Shown: positions 7,069 through 16,321, counted from the stretch's first letter. The stretch is DNA of 64,000 nt from Rhizobium sp. NLR16a (GCF_017948245.1 NZ_CP072865.1:2319501-2383500); one strand, 5' to 3'. The notes: generated by a model not told the origin, from the sequence alone. Numbers and translations: made by a program.

Positions 7069-9267
7069 TCAGTTCGTGGCGGTCAGGTTGACCGGGAAGA
7101 ACAGGGTTTCCCCGGACGAGTCGCTCACACCGTCATTATCGGTGACAGCGTAAGGCTTGCCCGATGCGTCGAAGGTGAAGCCTTCGAGCTTGTCGAGCAC
7201 ATAGCCGTTGGTCGCCGTCTTCAGTTCGCCGAGGAAATCGTGCGCTTCGATCTTCTTCACGACCGGCAGTTCGCCCCCGAGCTTGGCCGGCTTCAGTTCC
7301 GAGATCGCCACCTTGTAAAGCTTCTTCAGCCTGGCGGCGTCGCCGACGAGGTTGTCGCGCTCGATGATGTAAACGCTATCGCCGTGGGCGGAGATCTCAG
7401 ACAGGCCGACCCAGCCGCTTTCCGTCTTGTCGAGCGGATAGCGCACGGCGCCCCATTCCTTCTTCTTCGGATTGTATGAGACGAGCTTGACGAAGCCCTT
7501 CTCGTCGTCACCCCACTCGCGCTGGACGGCCATCCAGAGCGTGGCATCGTCGCCGGTGCCGACAATGGTCACACCCTCGAAGCCGTAGCGGATCTCGTTG
7601 GCGGCGAGGTCCCTAGGCAGGGCGATCTCGGCCTTGATGTCGCCCTTGGCATTGACGTTGTAGAGGGCCTGCGGGACGAGGCGTTCGCTGTTTCCTTCCG
7701 AGGCAAGCCAGAAGGAGCCGTCGGCCGCCGCCGCGATGCCTTCGATGTCGAGCTTCTGGGCTGGAGCGCCGTCACGCTTGACGACGAGCGCGTCGATGAT
7801 GACGGCCGGCTTCTTGGTTGCGTCGATCGTGTAGATCGTCGGCTGCGAGCCCAGAGCGCTGTCGCTGACGGCGTAGAGCATGCCCGGTTTGCCGGGAACG
7901 GCGGCGAGACCCGAAAGCGCTGCTAAACCGATCGGAGTGCCTTCCTTGTCGGCGGAGACGATCTGCGGATAGGCTTGGTCGCCTTCCGCACGCTCATAGA
8001 TCATTACGTGCGAGCGCACCCCGCCGTCCTTGCCGAGATCGAGTTCATTGGCGGTCGCAAAGAGGTTACGCTGCGGGATGGCGACCCCGCCTTCCGGCGA
8101 AATGCCCGACGGCAGAAGCTGCATGAGTTCGGGGTCGGCGCCGGTATCCTTATAGACGCCAACGACCGAGGCGCGCTCGGCAAGCAGGAAGAAATATTGG
8201 TCGTCGCCGAACTTGGCAGCTTCAAGGCCTTCCGGCTCGACGCCCTTCGATCCCGAACGGCTTTCGGGGTAATGGCCGATATGGGCGACGGCGCGTTCAA
8301 AGGAAGCGCCCGATTCATAGAGAACCTTGCCCGCCTTGTCGAAGATGGTGAAGCCGCGCGAGCCGCCCTGGTAATCGCCTTCATTGGCGATGACGAGGCG
8401 GTTGTCGTCCAGCCACTTCACGGCATCAGGCTCGCGCAGGACGCCCTTCGATTCGCTCGAGAATTTCAGGGCGCCGTCGCGTTTGGTGTCGATGCCTGAG
8501 AGATCAACGCTGCCGGCGGAGAAGTGGGCCTTCACCTGAGCCGTGTTGGCATCGATGATGACGATCTCGTTGTTTTCCTGCAGCGTCAGCGCAATCTCGT
8601 TCTGCCCGTTGAAGGCAACGAATTCCGGCTCCGGGTCTTCAGGGGCGACACCGCCAAGGCCGGTCAGCGCCACATGCCTGATGGTGCCGCAATCGACGGT
8701 GCCGTTCTTGACCTGGAAAACGGCGAGGTCGCCGGCCGGCATCTGCGGGATCTTGCCGTCATTGACGTCTTCGTCGCGCTCGTTTTCGATCGCGATGGCA
8801 CCGAGCGTCTTGTCCTTGTTGAGGGCGATGGAATCCGGCTGGCCGCCGAGATCGCAGGTGTTCTCGATCTTCTTTGTCGCTACGTCGACGATTGCGAGGC
8901 GGCCGGAGGGCCTGGCCTTGCTTTCGGAGGTATTGACGGCAACCAGCGCCTTGCCGGCACTCGAGGTGACCGATGTCGGCTCGCCATCCATCATCAGCGC
9001 GCCGCCGGCCCTTGGAACCCTGGCGTCGGTGATGTCGATGAAGCCGATCGCACCGAACGGGCTGTCGCTATAGATCAGGGTGTTGCCGTCGTCGGTCGCG
9101 GTGATTATTTCTGCGGATGTCGGCGACAGCTTGTCCTTGTCACCAGGCAGGTTCTGAGCGACCGGGAAAGAGGCGATGCGGTTGAAAACCGGCTCGGCCG
9201 CAGCCGGGAAGGCCACGGATGCGAGAAGCACGGCAGCGAGCGCTGCCTTGCGGGATGAAACTGTCAT
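7069..9267 (-). CDS. Secreted esterase-like/phytase-family protein
   Basis: A 732-aa exported protein. Residues 1-24 are a Sec signal peptide (AALAAVLLASVAFPAAAEP). The first half looks like a repeat-rich beta-propeller (repeated phrases such as IAIVD, DSIALNKDK, GDLAVFQVKNG). From about residue 440 the sequence matches the esterase-like activity of phytase family: LAALSGLAAVPGKPGMLYAVSD, LDIEGIAAAADGSFWLASEGN and LDKLEGFTFDASGKPYAVTDNDG. The likely role is hydrolysis of phosphate esters in the periplasm, or calcium-bound ligand recognition. The substrate is unproven. The ATG at 9267 follows GGGGG by five bases. A perfect Pho box lies about 55 bases upstream, which strongly supports a phosphate-starvation role. 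Confidence 0.85.
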   Translation of the reverse strand: MTVSSRKAALAAVLLASVAFPAAAEPVFNRIASFPVAQNLPGDKDKLSPTSAEIITATDDGNTLIYSDSPFGAIGFIDITDARVPRAGGALMMDGEPTSVTSSAGKALVAVNTSESKARPSGRLAIVDVATKKIENTCDLGGQPDSIALNKDKTLGAIAIENERDEDVNDGKIPQMPAGDLAVFQVKNGTVDCGTIRHVALTGLGGVAPEDPEPEFVAFNGQNEIALTLQENNEIVIIDANTAQVKAHFSAGSVDLSGIDTKRDGALKFSSESKGVLREPDAVKWLDDNRLVIANEGDYQGGSRGFTIFDKAGKVLYESGASFERAVAHIGHYPESRSGSKGVEPEGLEAAKFGDDQYFFLLAERASVVGVYKDTGADPELMQLLPSGISPEGGVAIPQRNLFATANELDLGKDGGVRSHVMIYERAEGDQAYPQIVSADKEGTPIGLAALSGLAAVPGKPGMLYAVSDSALGSQPTIYTIDATKKPAVIIDALVVKRDGAPAQKLDIEGIAAAADGSFWLASEGNSERLVPQALYNVNAKGDIKAEIALPRDLAANEIRYGFEGVTIVGTGDDATLWMAVQREWGDDEKGFVKLVSYNPKKKEWGAVRYPLDKTESGWVGLSEISAHGDSVYIIERDNLVGDAARLKKLYKVAISELKPAKLGGELPVVKKIEAHDFLGELKTATNGYVLDKLEGFTFDASGKPYAVTDNDGVSDSSGETLFFPVNLTATN

Positions 9268-9319
9268 GGAAACCCCCAATGTCCAAAAAGATCGAACAGA
9301 GGGGTTTTGCGGGACCGCT

Positions 9320-9337
9320 ATGACAGAGACATGACAG
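9320..9337 (-). promoter_or_regulatory. Pho box (PhoB site) before the phytase-like gene
   Basis: Read on the minus strand the site is CTGTCAT, GTCT, CTGTCAT: two perfect 7-bp direct repeats with a 4-bp spacer, the consensus form of the PhoB-binding Pho box. It lies 53 bases before the start codon and in the correct orientation. Activation of the downstream gene under phosphate limitation is the expected consequence. Confidence 0.88.
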
Positions 9338-9362
9338 CCCCCAAAATTTCAGAGGGTCGGCG

Positions 9363-10262
9363 TCAGGCTGCCTGTTTTTCCCGACGCATCTCGTTCCTCA
9401 TGATGAAGAGCGACGCGGAAAGAATGAGTGCAGCGCCCAGCCACAGATAGCCGGCGGGCGCATAGCCGAAGAACAGCCAGCCGGCGAGCACGTTGAGCGG
9501 CAGCTTCAGGTCATCGAAGGGCTGGACATAGGCGGCGTCGGCGCTGGCATAGGCAAGGGTCAGCAGATACTGCGCCACGACCGTCAGGAGGCCTGCCAGA
9601 AGGAAGAGCGCGAGTGTCGTGCCTGGCGGCACTGCGAAGCCCGCAGCAAGCGCCAGACCGCCGTTGATCGGCGTCAGCAGCACCAACAACCAGACGATGA
9701 TGGTCTCCGGCCTCTCGATACCGGTCAGGCTCTTGGTGATGAGCGACGAGGCACCCCAGAGCAGTGCCGAGAGTACCGGCAGGAGCGCTGCCCAGGTGAA
9801 GCTGTCCGACCATGGCTGGAGGATGATCATGGCGCCGGCAAAGCCGACACCGGTCGCTGCCCAGCGGGCCGCGCCGACGCGCTCACCGAGGAACAGGCGG
9901 GCACCGAGAATGATGAAGAAGGGTGAGGTCATGACCAGCGCGATCGCCTGCCAGATCGGCACTGAGGCAAGACCGGAAACCCAGGCCTCGACGCCGAGCG
10001 CGGCAAAGACGACGCGCACGACGTGCCGCCAGGGATAGTTCGTACGCATAGCCTCAAGGCCGGATTTGCGCAGGAAGGGCAAGGAGAAGAGGAAGGCGAA
10101 GGCATATTGCCAGAAAGCAGCAGAGGCTGGCGGAAAGGCGAGCTTCATGGTCAGCCATTGGGTGACGACGTTGAGCAGCGAGAAAGCGACGCCTCCAAGC
10201 ACCATGAAAGCAGCGCCAGCAAAGGCGCGGGAACGCTGCATTGTAAGGGAATTCTGATTCAT
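9363..10262 (-). CDS. ribN: Riboflavin transporter RibN (DMT family)
   Basis: A 299-aa inner-membrane protein of the drug/metabolite transporter superfamily with about ten hydrophobic helices in two EamA halves (GVAFSLLNVVTQWLTMKLAF at the start; WLFFGYAPAGYLWLGAALIL near the end). EamA proteins are usually hard to assign, but here an FMN riboswitch lies directly upstream on the same strand. That matches the RibN riboflavin importers known from R. leguminosarum and other alphaproteobacteria. The ATG at 10262 follows GGTGGAAG. A GTG nine bases upstream is the alternative. It is regulated by FMN through the riboswitch, and a palindromic repeat lies between the aptamer and the ribosome-binding site. 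Confidence 0.85.
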   Translation of the reverse strand: MNQNSLTMQRSRAFAGAAFMVLGGVAFSLLNVVTQWLTMKLAFPPASAAFWQYAFAFLFSLPFLRKSGLEAMRTNYPWRHVVRVVFAALGVEAWVSGLASVPIWQAIALVMTSPFFIILGARLFLGERVGAARWAATGVGFAGAMIILQPWSDSFTWAALLPVLSALLWGASSLITKSLTGIERPETIIVWLLVLLTPINGGLALAAGFAVPPGTTLALFLLAGLLTVVAQYLLTLAYASADAAYVQPFDDLKLPLNVLAGWLFFGYAPAGYLWLGAALILSASLFIMRNEMRREKQAA

Positions 10263-10278
10263 GTCTTCCACCCAGAAC

Positions 10279-10320
10279 TACAGCGCCGCGCGTCTTTCCA
10301 GACGCGCAAAGGACGCTGTA
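10279..10320. repeat. Palindromic repeat inside the ribN leader
   Basis: The outer stem TACAGCG/CGCTGTA encloses the inner stem GCGCGTCT/AGACGCGC with loop TTCC. I recall closely similar palindromes scattered through Rhizobium genomes, but only one copy is in this window. It lies between the FMN aptamer and the ribN ribosome-binding site, about 15 bases before the start codon. Confidence 0.65.
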
Positions 10321-10460
10321 GCGCTTTTAATTGCTGCATAATTTCATCCTCAAATCGATTCCGATTTAGGGAATTATGCAGGCGACCAACATAAATCAGG
10401 ACGCATGAGGCGACGGCGCGCAGACGCCGGCAGTCCCCTGCCCGCTCGCGGCCATGCTCA

Positions 10461-10606
10461 TTCTCTTTCATCCGGACTATACCGTCGGCTCCGGAATCGC
10501 ACCGGATCTGCTGACCCTTCCCCGGCCAAAGCCTCGGAAGGCGCTCGCGGGCTCGGGCCGCAGCCCTTACCGCCGGTGGGGACTTTCACCCCGCCCTGAG
10601 AACAGC
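10461..10606 (-). promoter_or_regulatory. FMN riboswitch (RFN element)
   Basis: On the minus strand the hallmark segments occur in order: AGGGCGGGGTGAAAGTCCCC, ACCGGCGGTAAGGGC, GCCCGCGAGCGC, GGTCAGCAGATCCGGTGCGA, TTCCGGAGCCGACGGTATAG and TCCGGATGAAAGAGAA. These are the conserved paired and unpaired pieces of the RFN aptamer. The element precedes ribN by about 200 bases. No clear terminator with a T-tract lies between them, so translational control is the more likely mechanism. Confidence 0.96.
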
Positions 10607-10644
10607 ACCGTTCGTAAAACAAAGCGCTGCCTGCGGCAAGCGGC

Positions 10645-10679
10645 AAAACAAAAAGGGGTCCGGCGCGCCGAACCCCTCG
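10645..10679 (-). terminator. Intrinsic terminator of hupB
   Basis: On the minus strand AGGGGT and ACCCCT close an almost perfect palindrome with a CGGCGCGCCG core, followed by TTTTTTGTTTTG. It lies about 45 bases after the hupB stop codon and just before the FMN riboswitch. It insulates the riboswitch from hupB transcription. Confidence 0.85.
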
Positions 10680-10724
10680 AAATCCTGCTCAACCGTTCTC
10701 GTTTACGGCCGGCGGACGATCAAA

Positions 10725-11000
10725 TCAGCCGTTGACGGCGTCCTTCAGGCCCTTGCCGGGCGTGAACTTCGGAACGTTGCGAGCCGGGATATCGACTTCA
10801 GCGCCGGTCGACGGGTTACGGCCCTTCGTTGCAGCGCGATGAGAAACGGTGAAGCTGCCGAAACCAGCGAGGCGGATGTCGCCCTTGTTCTTGAGTTCGG
10901 CCTGGACAACGTCAAAAACCGCGTCAACAGCGGAAGCCGCGTCAGACTTCGTCAGTCCTGCCTTTTCGGCGACTGCGGACACGAGTTCATTCTTGTTCAT
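10725..11000 (-). CDS. hupB: HU-family nucleoid protein
   Basis: A 91-aa HU protein that bends DNA and compacts the nucleoid as a homodimer. The whole family signature is present: MNKNELVSAVAEKAGLTKSD at the N-terminus, GFGSFTVSHRAATKGRNPST with the GF-F and R-NP-TG motifs of the DNA-binding arm, and KFTPGKGLKDAVNG at the end. Length is exactly typical. It lies downstream of lon in the conserved clpP-clpX-lon-hupB order. A terminator separates the two, so it has its own promoter. Confidence 0.97.
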   Translation of the reverse strand: MNKNELVSAVAEKAGLTKSDAASAVDAVFDVVQAELKNKGDIRLAGFGSFTVSHRAATKGRNPSTGAEVDIPARNVPKFTPGKGLKDAVNG

Positions 11001-11136
11001 GTTTCCACCCCTTTCTAAATGGTATGAAACGACTCAAATCTAAGCTAGGCGCAGATTAGGTTTCATCAGGCCCGCCGGGAACCCAAAAGCCCTGCAAATC
11101 AAGGAAAAGCAAGCGTCTCCATGACGTTTTCACAAA

Positions 11137-11164
11137 AAAGGCTGGCGTTTCCGCCAGCCTTTTT
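11137..11164 (-). terminator. Intrinsic terminator of lon
   Basis: AGGCTGGCG, TTTC, CGCCAGCCT forms a 9-bp stem. On the minus strand CTTTTTTGTG follows, and T-runs flank both sides, so it can work in either direction. It lies about 40 bases after the lon stop codon. Confidence 0.88.
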
Positions 11165-11206
11165 GCGTCTTTTGCGCCAATAGGGCACAAATGTGGCAAA
11201 TGCCAC

Positions 11207-13624
11207 TCAATGCGCTATGGTTGCGCCCGTGTCATCGAGGCCTTCGACCGAAGTGATGACGGGCGTTTCCACCGTCCCATCCCACTCGATCGGCTCCGGC
11301 CGCCGGATCAGCGCGTGCTTGATCACCTCGCCCATCCGCGAGACCGGAATGATCTCCATGTTGTTCTTCACATTGTCCGGAATCTCCGCCAGGTCCTTGG
11401 CGTTCTCCTCCGGAATCAGCACCTTCTTGATGCCGCCGCGAAGCGCTGCTAGCAGCTTTTCCTTGAGGCCGCCGATCGGCAGCACACGGCCGCGGAGGGT
11501 GATTTCACCGGTCATGGCCACATGCTTGTTGACCGGGATGCCGGTCATGATCGAGACAATGGCGGTTGCCATGGCGACACCGGCCGACGGGCCATCCTTC
11601 GGCGTCGCCCCTTCCGGCACGTGCACGTGGATGTCGTTCTTTTCGAACATAGGCGGTTCGATGCCGAAATCGACAGCGCGCGAGCGGACATAGGAGGCCG
11701 CCGCCGAGATCGATTCCTTCATGACGTCCTTCAGATTGCCGGTAACCGTCATGCGGCCCTTGCCCGGCATCATCACACCTTCGATGGTCAGCAGCTCGCC
11801 GCCGACTTCCGTCCAGGCAAGACCGGTCACGACGCCGACCTGATCCTCGCCCTCGGCCTCGCCATGGCGGAAGCGCGGGACGCCGAGATAGTCGGCGATG
11901 TTGGCGGCCGTCACGTGAACGGACTTCGTCTTGCCCTTGATGATCTCGGTGACCGCCTTGCGGGCGAGCTTCATCAATTCGCGTTCGAAGCTACGGACAC
12001 CTGCTTCGCGGGTATACTGCTGGCTGATTGCCATCAGGGCATCGTCGCTGACCGAGAATTCTTCCGGCTGCAACGCATGTTCCTTGATGGCCTTCGGCAA
12101 CAGGTGCCGCTTGGCGATCTCGCGCTTTTCATCCTCGGTGTAGCCGGCGATACGGATGATTTCCATGCGGTCCATCAGCGGCGCCGGAATGTTCAGCGTA
12201 TTCGCCGTCGTGATGAACATCACGTCGGAGAGGTCGTATTCGACTTCCAGGTAATGGTCCATGAAGGTCGAGTTCTGCGCCGGATCGAGCACTTCGAGCA
12301 GGGCCGAGGACGGATCGCCGCGGAAGTCCATGCCCATCTTGTCGATTTCATCGAGCAGGAAGAGCGGGTTGGACTTCTTCGCTTTCTTCATCGACTGGAT
12401 GACCTTGCCGGGCATCGAGCCGATATAGGTGCGGCGGTGACCGCGGATTTCGGCTTCGTCGCGAACGCCGCCGAGCGCCATGCGGACATACTCACGGCCG
12501 GTCGCCTTGGCGATCGACTGGGCCAGCGAGGTCTTGCCGACGCCCGGAGGGCCGACGAGGCAGAGGATCGGGCCTTTGATCTTGGTGGCACGCGCCTGCA
12601 CGGCCAGATATTCGACGATGCGCTCCTTGACCTTGTCGAGACCGAAGTGATCGGCTTCGAGGATCTTCTCGGCATTGTTGAGGTCGGCCTTGATCTTCGA
12701 CTTCTTGCCCCACGGGATGCCGAGCAGCCAATCGAGATAATTGCGCACGACGGTGGCTTCCGCCGACATCGGGCTCATCTGGCGCAGCTTCTTCAGCTCC
12801 GCCTCGGCCTTTTCACGGGCTTCCTTGGACAGCTTGGTCTTGGCGATGCGCTCTTCCAGTTCGCTCATCTCGTCGCGGCCTTCCTCGCCGTCACCGAGCT
12901 CCTTCTGGATCGCCTTCATCTGCTCATTGAGGTAGTATTCGCGCTGGGTCTTCTCCATCTGGCGCTTGACGCGCGAGCGGATGCGCTTTTCGACCTGCAG
13001 GACCGAGATCTCGCCTTCCATGAAGCCGAGAGCCTTTTCGAGACGCTGCTTGACGCTGGTCGTCTCCAGCATCTCCTGCTTCTCGGTGATCTTGATCGAC
13101 AGATGCGAGGCGACCGTATCGGCGAGCTTGGAATAGTCGTCGATCTGGCTGGCGGCGCCGACCACTTCGGGCGAAATTTTCTTGTTGAGCTTCACATAGC
13201 TTTCGAATTCGGAGACGACCGAGCGCGACAACGCTTCCAGCTCGACCGGATCGTCATGGGGCTCCTCGAGCACATGGCCGAGCGCCTCGTAGAAATCCTC
13301 GCGGCTGGTATAGGTGTCGATCTCGGCGCGAGCGCGGCCTTCGACGAGAACCTTGACGGTGCCGTCGGGCAGCTTCAGGAGCTGCAGCACGTTGGCCACC
13401 GTGCCGACATTGTGAATCGCCGAAGGGTCCGGATCATCGTCGCTGGCGTTGATCTGCGTCACCAGCATGATCTGCTTGTCCGAGCCCATGACTTCTTCGA
13501 GCGCACGGATCGATTTTTCCCGTCCGACGAACAGCGGCACGATCATATGCGGGAACACCACGATGTCGCGCAAAGGCAAAACAGGGTAGGCGGTGCTGCT
13601 CGCTACAGACGTTTTCTTCGTCAT
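11207..13624 (-). CDS. lon: ATP-dependent protease Lon
   Basis: A full-length 805-aa Lon protease that degrades misfolded and regulatory proteins in the cytoplasm as a hexamer. The N-terminal LON substrate domain begins [21 protein letters not shown] coiled-coil linker follows around residues 190-270. The AAA+ module has Walker [10 protein letters not shown] near residue 358 and Walker [13 protein letters not shown]. The protease domain has the catalytic serine in [12 protein letters not shown] near residue 680 and the lysine about 40 residues later. A CTTGAA-N17-CCACTT motif upstream suggests heat-shock (RpoH) control. Confidence 0.98.
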   Translation of the reverse strand: MTKKTSVASSTAYPVLPLRDIVVFPHMIVPLFVGREKSIRALEEVMGSDKQIMLVTQINASDDDPDPSAIHNVGTVANVLQLLKLPDGTVKVLVEGRARAEIDTYTSREDFYEALGHVLEEPHDDPVELEALSRSVVSEFESYVKLNKKISPEVVGAASQIDDYSKLADTVASHLSIKITEKQEMLETTSVKQRLEKALGFMEGEISVLQVEKRIRSRVKRQMEKTQREYYLNEQMKAIQKELGDGEEGRDEMSELEERIAKTKLSKEAREKAEAELKKLRQMSPMSAEATVVRNYLDWLLGIPWGKKSKIKADLNNAEKILEADHFGLDKVKERIVEYLAVQARATKIKGPILCLVGPPGVGKTSLAQSIAKATGREYVRMALGGVRDEAEIRGHRRTYIGSMPGKVIQSMKKAKKSNPLFLLDEIDKMGMDFRGDPSSALLEVLDPAQNSTFMDHYLEVEYDLSDVMFITTANTLNIPAPLMDRMEIIRIAGYTEDEKREIAKRHLLPKAIKEHALQPEEFSVSDDALMAISQQYTREAGVRSFERELMKLARKAVTEIIKGKTKSVHVTAANIADYLGVPRFRHGEAEGEDQVGVVTGLAWTEVGGELLTIEGVMMPGKGRMTVTGNLKDVMKESISAAASYVRSRAVDFGIEPPMFEKNDIHVHVPEGATPKDGPSAGVAMATAIVSIMTGIPVNKHVAMTGEITLRGRVLPIGGLKEKLLAALRGGIKKVLIPEENAKDLAEIPDNVKNNMEIIPVSRMGEVIKHALIRRPEPIEWDGTVETPVITSVEGLDDTGATIAH

Positions 13625-13703
13625 TTTTTTGTCCTTTCCATCGTCCCGTTACCGGGCTCTCTGCACGGCCGCTTGGGACCGGCCGGCTCTCACTTGGCTC
13701 TAC

Positions 13704-13732
13704 AAGTGGAGGTTCTGACTACGCTTTTCAAG
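13704..13732 (-). promoter_or_regulatory. Candidate RpoH promoter of lon
   Basis: On the minus strand CTTGAA (13727-13732) is separated by 17 nt from CCACTT (13704-13709), about 80 bases before the lon start. This agrees well with the rhizobial RpoH consensus as I recall it (CTTGAA, then a CCANAT-like -10). Lon is a classic heat-shock gene, so context supports the call. Confidence 0.5.
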
Positions 13733-13973
13733 CCACGCTAACGCCCGCGTTCCCCGGACGTGACAGCTTTATTACAACGGAACGCCAACACTATGAAGCG
13801 CGTGGCTGGACCGGCGCTTACCACTTCCGACCAGGCTAAAATACAACGTCGGCAACAGGCTTACGAGATCATCGCATCATTGCCAAGCATCACCCTTGCA
13901 CAACATCGGCAAAGGCATATCCGGTCCCCACTGCAAATACTAACAGCGCCTCGCATGGTTTTTCAAATAGAAA

Positions 13974-13996
13974 GGGGCCCGCCAATGGCAAGCCCC
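13974..13996 (-). terminator. Intrinsic terminator of clpX
   Basis: On the minus strand GGGGCTTGCC, ATT, GGCGGGCCCC makes a 10-bp stem with two G-T pairs, followed by TTTCT. It lies about 27 bases after the clpX stop codon. The remaining bases up to lon hold the lon promoter candidate and no gene. Confidence 0.7.
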
Positions 13997-14022
13997 CAAA
14001 AGAATCGTGCGAAAGTCCAAGG

Positions 14023-15300
14023 TCACGCCGACGCGTTGGCCTTTTCTTCCTGGCGATCGGCATAGATGTAAAGCGGACGGGCCGAACCGCGCACCACTTC
14101 CTCGGAGATGACGACCTCGCGCACGCCTTCCAGCGTCGGCAGTTCGAACATCGTGTCGAGCAGGATCTTCTCCATGATCGAGCGAAGGCCGCGGGCACCG
14201 GTTTTGCGCACAATCGCCTTGCGGGCGATTTCGCGCAGCGCGTCCTCGTGGAAGGTCAGTTCGACGTCTTCCATCTCGAACAGGCGCTGATACTGCTTGA
14301 TCAGCGCGTTCTTCGGCTCGGACAGGATCTGGATCAGCGCATCCTCGTCGAGATCCTCGAGCGTCGCCAGAACCGGCAGACGGCCGATGAATTCCGGGAT
14401 GAGGCCGAACTTGACCAGATCTTCCGGCTCCAGTTCGCGCAGGACTTCGCCGACGCGGCGGTCGTCCTGGGCCTTGACGGTCGCGCCGAAGCCGATCGAG
14501 GTCTTCTCGCCACGGGCGGAGATGATCTTGTCGAGACCGGCGAAAGCGCCGCCGCAGATGAATAGGATGTTCGTCGTGTCGACCTGCAGGAATTCCTGCT
14601 GCGGGTGCTTGCGGCCGCCCTGCGGCGGGACGGAAGCGACCGTGCCTTCCATGATCTTCAGAAGCGCCTGCTGGACGCCCTCGCCCGAGACGTCGCGGGT
14701 GATCGACGGATTGTCGGACTTGCGCGAAATCTTGTCGACTTCGTCGATGTAGACGATGCCGCGCTGGGCGCGCTCGACATTGTAGTCGGCCGCCTGCAGG
14801 AGCTTCAAGATGATGTTTTCGACGTCCTCACCGACATAGCCGGCTTCCGTCAGCGTCGTCGCATCGGCCATCGTGAAGGGAACGTCGATGATGCGGGCCA
14901 GGGTCTGGGCAAGATAGGTCTTGCCGCAGCCGGTCGGTCCGACCAGCATGATGTTCGACTTCGCCAGCTCGACTTCGCCGTTCTTGGAGGCGTGCGCCAG
15001 GCGCTTGTAATGGTTGTGAACGGCAACCGACAGGATCTTCTTCGCCTGGCGCTGGCCGATGACATATTCGTCGAGGACCTTGATGATGTCCTGGGGCGTC
15101 GGAACGCCGTCGCGGGACTTGACCATCGAGGACTTGTTTTCCTCGCGGATGATGTCCATGCACAATTCGACGCATTCATCGCAGATGAAGACGGTCGGTC
15201 CGGCAATCAGTTTCCGGACTTCGTGCTGGCTCTTTCCGCAGAACGAACAATAGAGGGTGTTCTTGGAGTCGCCGCCGTTGCTGCCGCTGACCTTGCTCAT
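14023..15300 (-). CDS. clpX: ClpX, ATPase subunit of ClpXP
   Basis: A 425-aa AAA+ unfoldase that feeds tagged and regulatory proteins to ClpP. The zinc-binding domain has Cys18, Cys21, Cys40 and Cys43. The Walker A GPTGCGKT lies near residue 120. The conserved [20 protein letters not shown] stretch and the sensor region [20 protein letters not shown] are intact. The length and all signatures are typical. It lies downstream of clpP on the same strand, with 301 bases between them, and has its own terminator, so separate transcription is possible. Confidence 0.98.
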
Positions 15301-15472
15301 ATCATTTTCCTTCCAGCACGCCGCATTTCAAGGCGAAATCGCGGTCCACTCTATCAGCTCCTGGCGGCACTCCGTTTCCGGAGCCTTTGCCGAGAAGGGC
15401 TTCAGGGGCTACGAACCGGTCCCAATCAACCATGTTCGGGTTCCGGCGGCAACGAATCCCCTTCGAATGCCA

Positions 15473-15504
15473 AATGCTATGTCATAAAAATTCAACATAG
15501 CATT
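15473..15504. repeat. Perfect inverted repeat between clpP and clpX
   Basis: AATGCTATGT (15473-15482) and ACATAGCATT (15495-15504) are exact reverse complements around a 12-nt AT-rich spacer. No T-tract follows on the minus strand, so it is a poor terminator. It lies about 170 bases before the clpX start and 98 bases after the clpP stop. It could be an operator, a processing hairpin or a promoter-linked structure. Confidence 0.6.
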
Positions 15505-15601
15505 AATAGTTACTATTAGCGTCTTCGCCGCCAGATGAAAGCCTTGTTCGATCACAAATGAGATAGAACTGTGGCGGCAAAAACACCATCCCAATTAATT
15601 A

Positions 15602-16231
15602 CTAGGCCTGCTCGCCTTCCATCTCGAGGCGCGACGTCAAAACCTTGTCGATCACGCCCCAGCCCTGGGCCTCGTCCGCATCCATGAAATGGTCACGATC
15701 GAGGGTCTTTTCAACTTCCTCGTAGCTGCGGCCGGTGTGCTTGACGTAGACTTCGTTCAGGCGGCGCTTCATCTTGAGGATGTCGCGGGCGTGGCGCTCG
15801 ATGTCCGAGGCCTGGCCCTGGAAGCCGCCCGAGGGCTGATGAACCATGATGCGGGAATTCGGGGTGGCGAAGCGCATGTCCTTATGGCCGGCCGCCAACA
15901 GCAGCGAACCCATGGACGCCGCCTGGCCGATGCAGAGCGTCGACACAGCAGGTTTGATGAACTGCATCGTGTCGTAGATCGCCATGCCGGCGGTGACGAC
16001 GCCACCGGGAGAATTGATGTAGAGAGCGATTTCCTTCTTCGGGTTTTCGGCCTCGAGGAAAAGCAACTGGGCGCAGACGAGAGTCGCCATGTGATCCTCG
16101 ACGGCGCCGGTCAGGAAGATGATGCGTTCCTTCAACAGGCGGGAATAGATGTCGTAGGAGCGTTCACCGCGGTTGGTCTGTTCCACGACCATCGGCACGA
16201 GGGCCATTGCGGTATCAACTGGGTTTCTCAT
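15602..16231 (-). CDS. clpP: ClpP, proteolytic subunit
   Basis: A 209-aa serine peptidase that forms the double-heptamer chamber of ClpXP and ClpAP. The catalytic serine is Ser106 in IGQAASMGS and the histidine is His131 in [10 protein letters not shown]. The [12 protein letters not shown] loop that shapes the oxyanion hole is present. The length is typical. Alphaproteobacteria often carry several clpP copies, and this is the one linked to clpX and lon, the housekeeping form. A possible RpoH promoter lies about 60-90 bases upstream. Confidence 0.97.
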   Translation of the reverse strand: MRNPVDTAMALVPMVVEQTNRGERSYDIYSRLLKERIIFLTGAVEDHMATLVCAQLLFLEAENPKKEIALYINSPGGVVTAGMAIYDTMQFIKPAVSTLCIGQAASMGSLLLAAGHKDMRFATPNSRIMVHQPSGGFQGQASDIERHARDILKMKRRLNEVYVKHTGRSYEEVEKTLDRDHFMDADEAQGWGVIDKVLTSRLEMEGEQA

Positions 16232-16291
16232 GTGCGTCCTTTGTCAACGTCATGCCGGCAGGCCGGGAATCAAAGAAAATGTCTTATCCCT

Positions 16292-16321
16292 ACATAGAGT
16301 GTCCCTGCCCTCCTCTTCAAG
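16292..16321 (-). promoter_or_regulatory. Candidate RpoH promoter of clpP
   Basis: On the minus strand CTTGAA (16316-16321) and CTCTATGT (16292-16299) are 16 nt apart, about 60 bases before the clpP start. The -35 is perfect for a heat-shock promoter and the -10 is near the CYTATNT form. The rest of the gap to 16624 shows no gene. Confidence 0.4.

Noticed and set aside
11522..13741. Long open frame of 739 codons antisense to lon
   Set aside because: It is the complement of a strongly conserved gene in high-GC DNA. Its composition (Arg, His, Asp, Leu rich) is typical of such shadows, and it has no domain.
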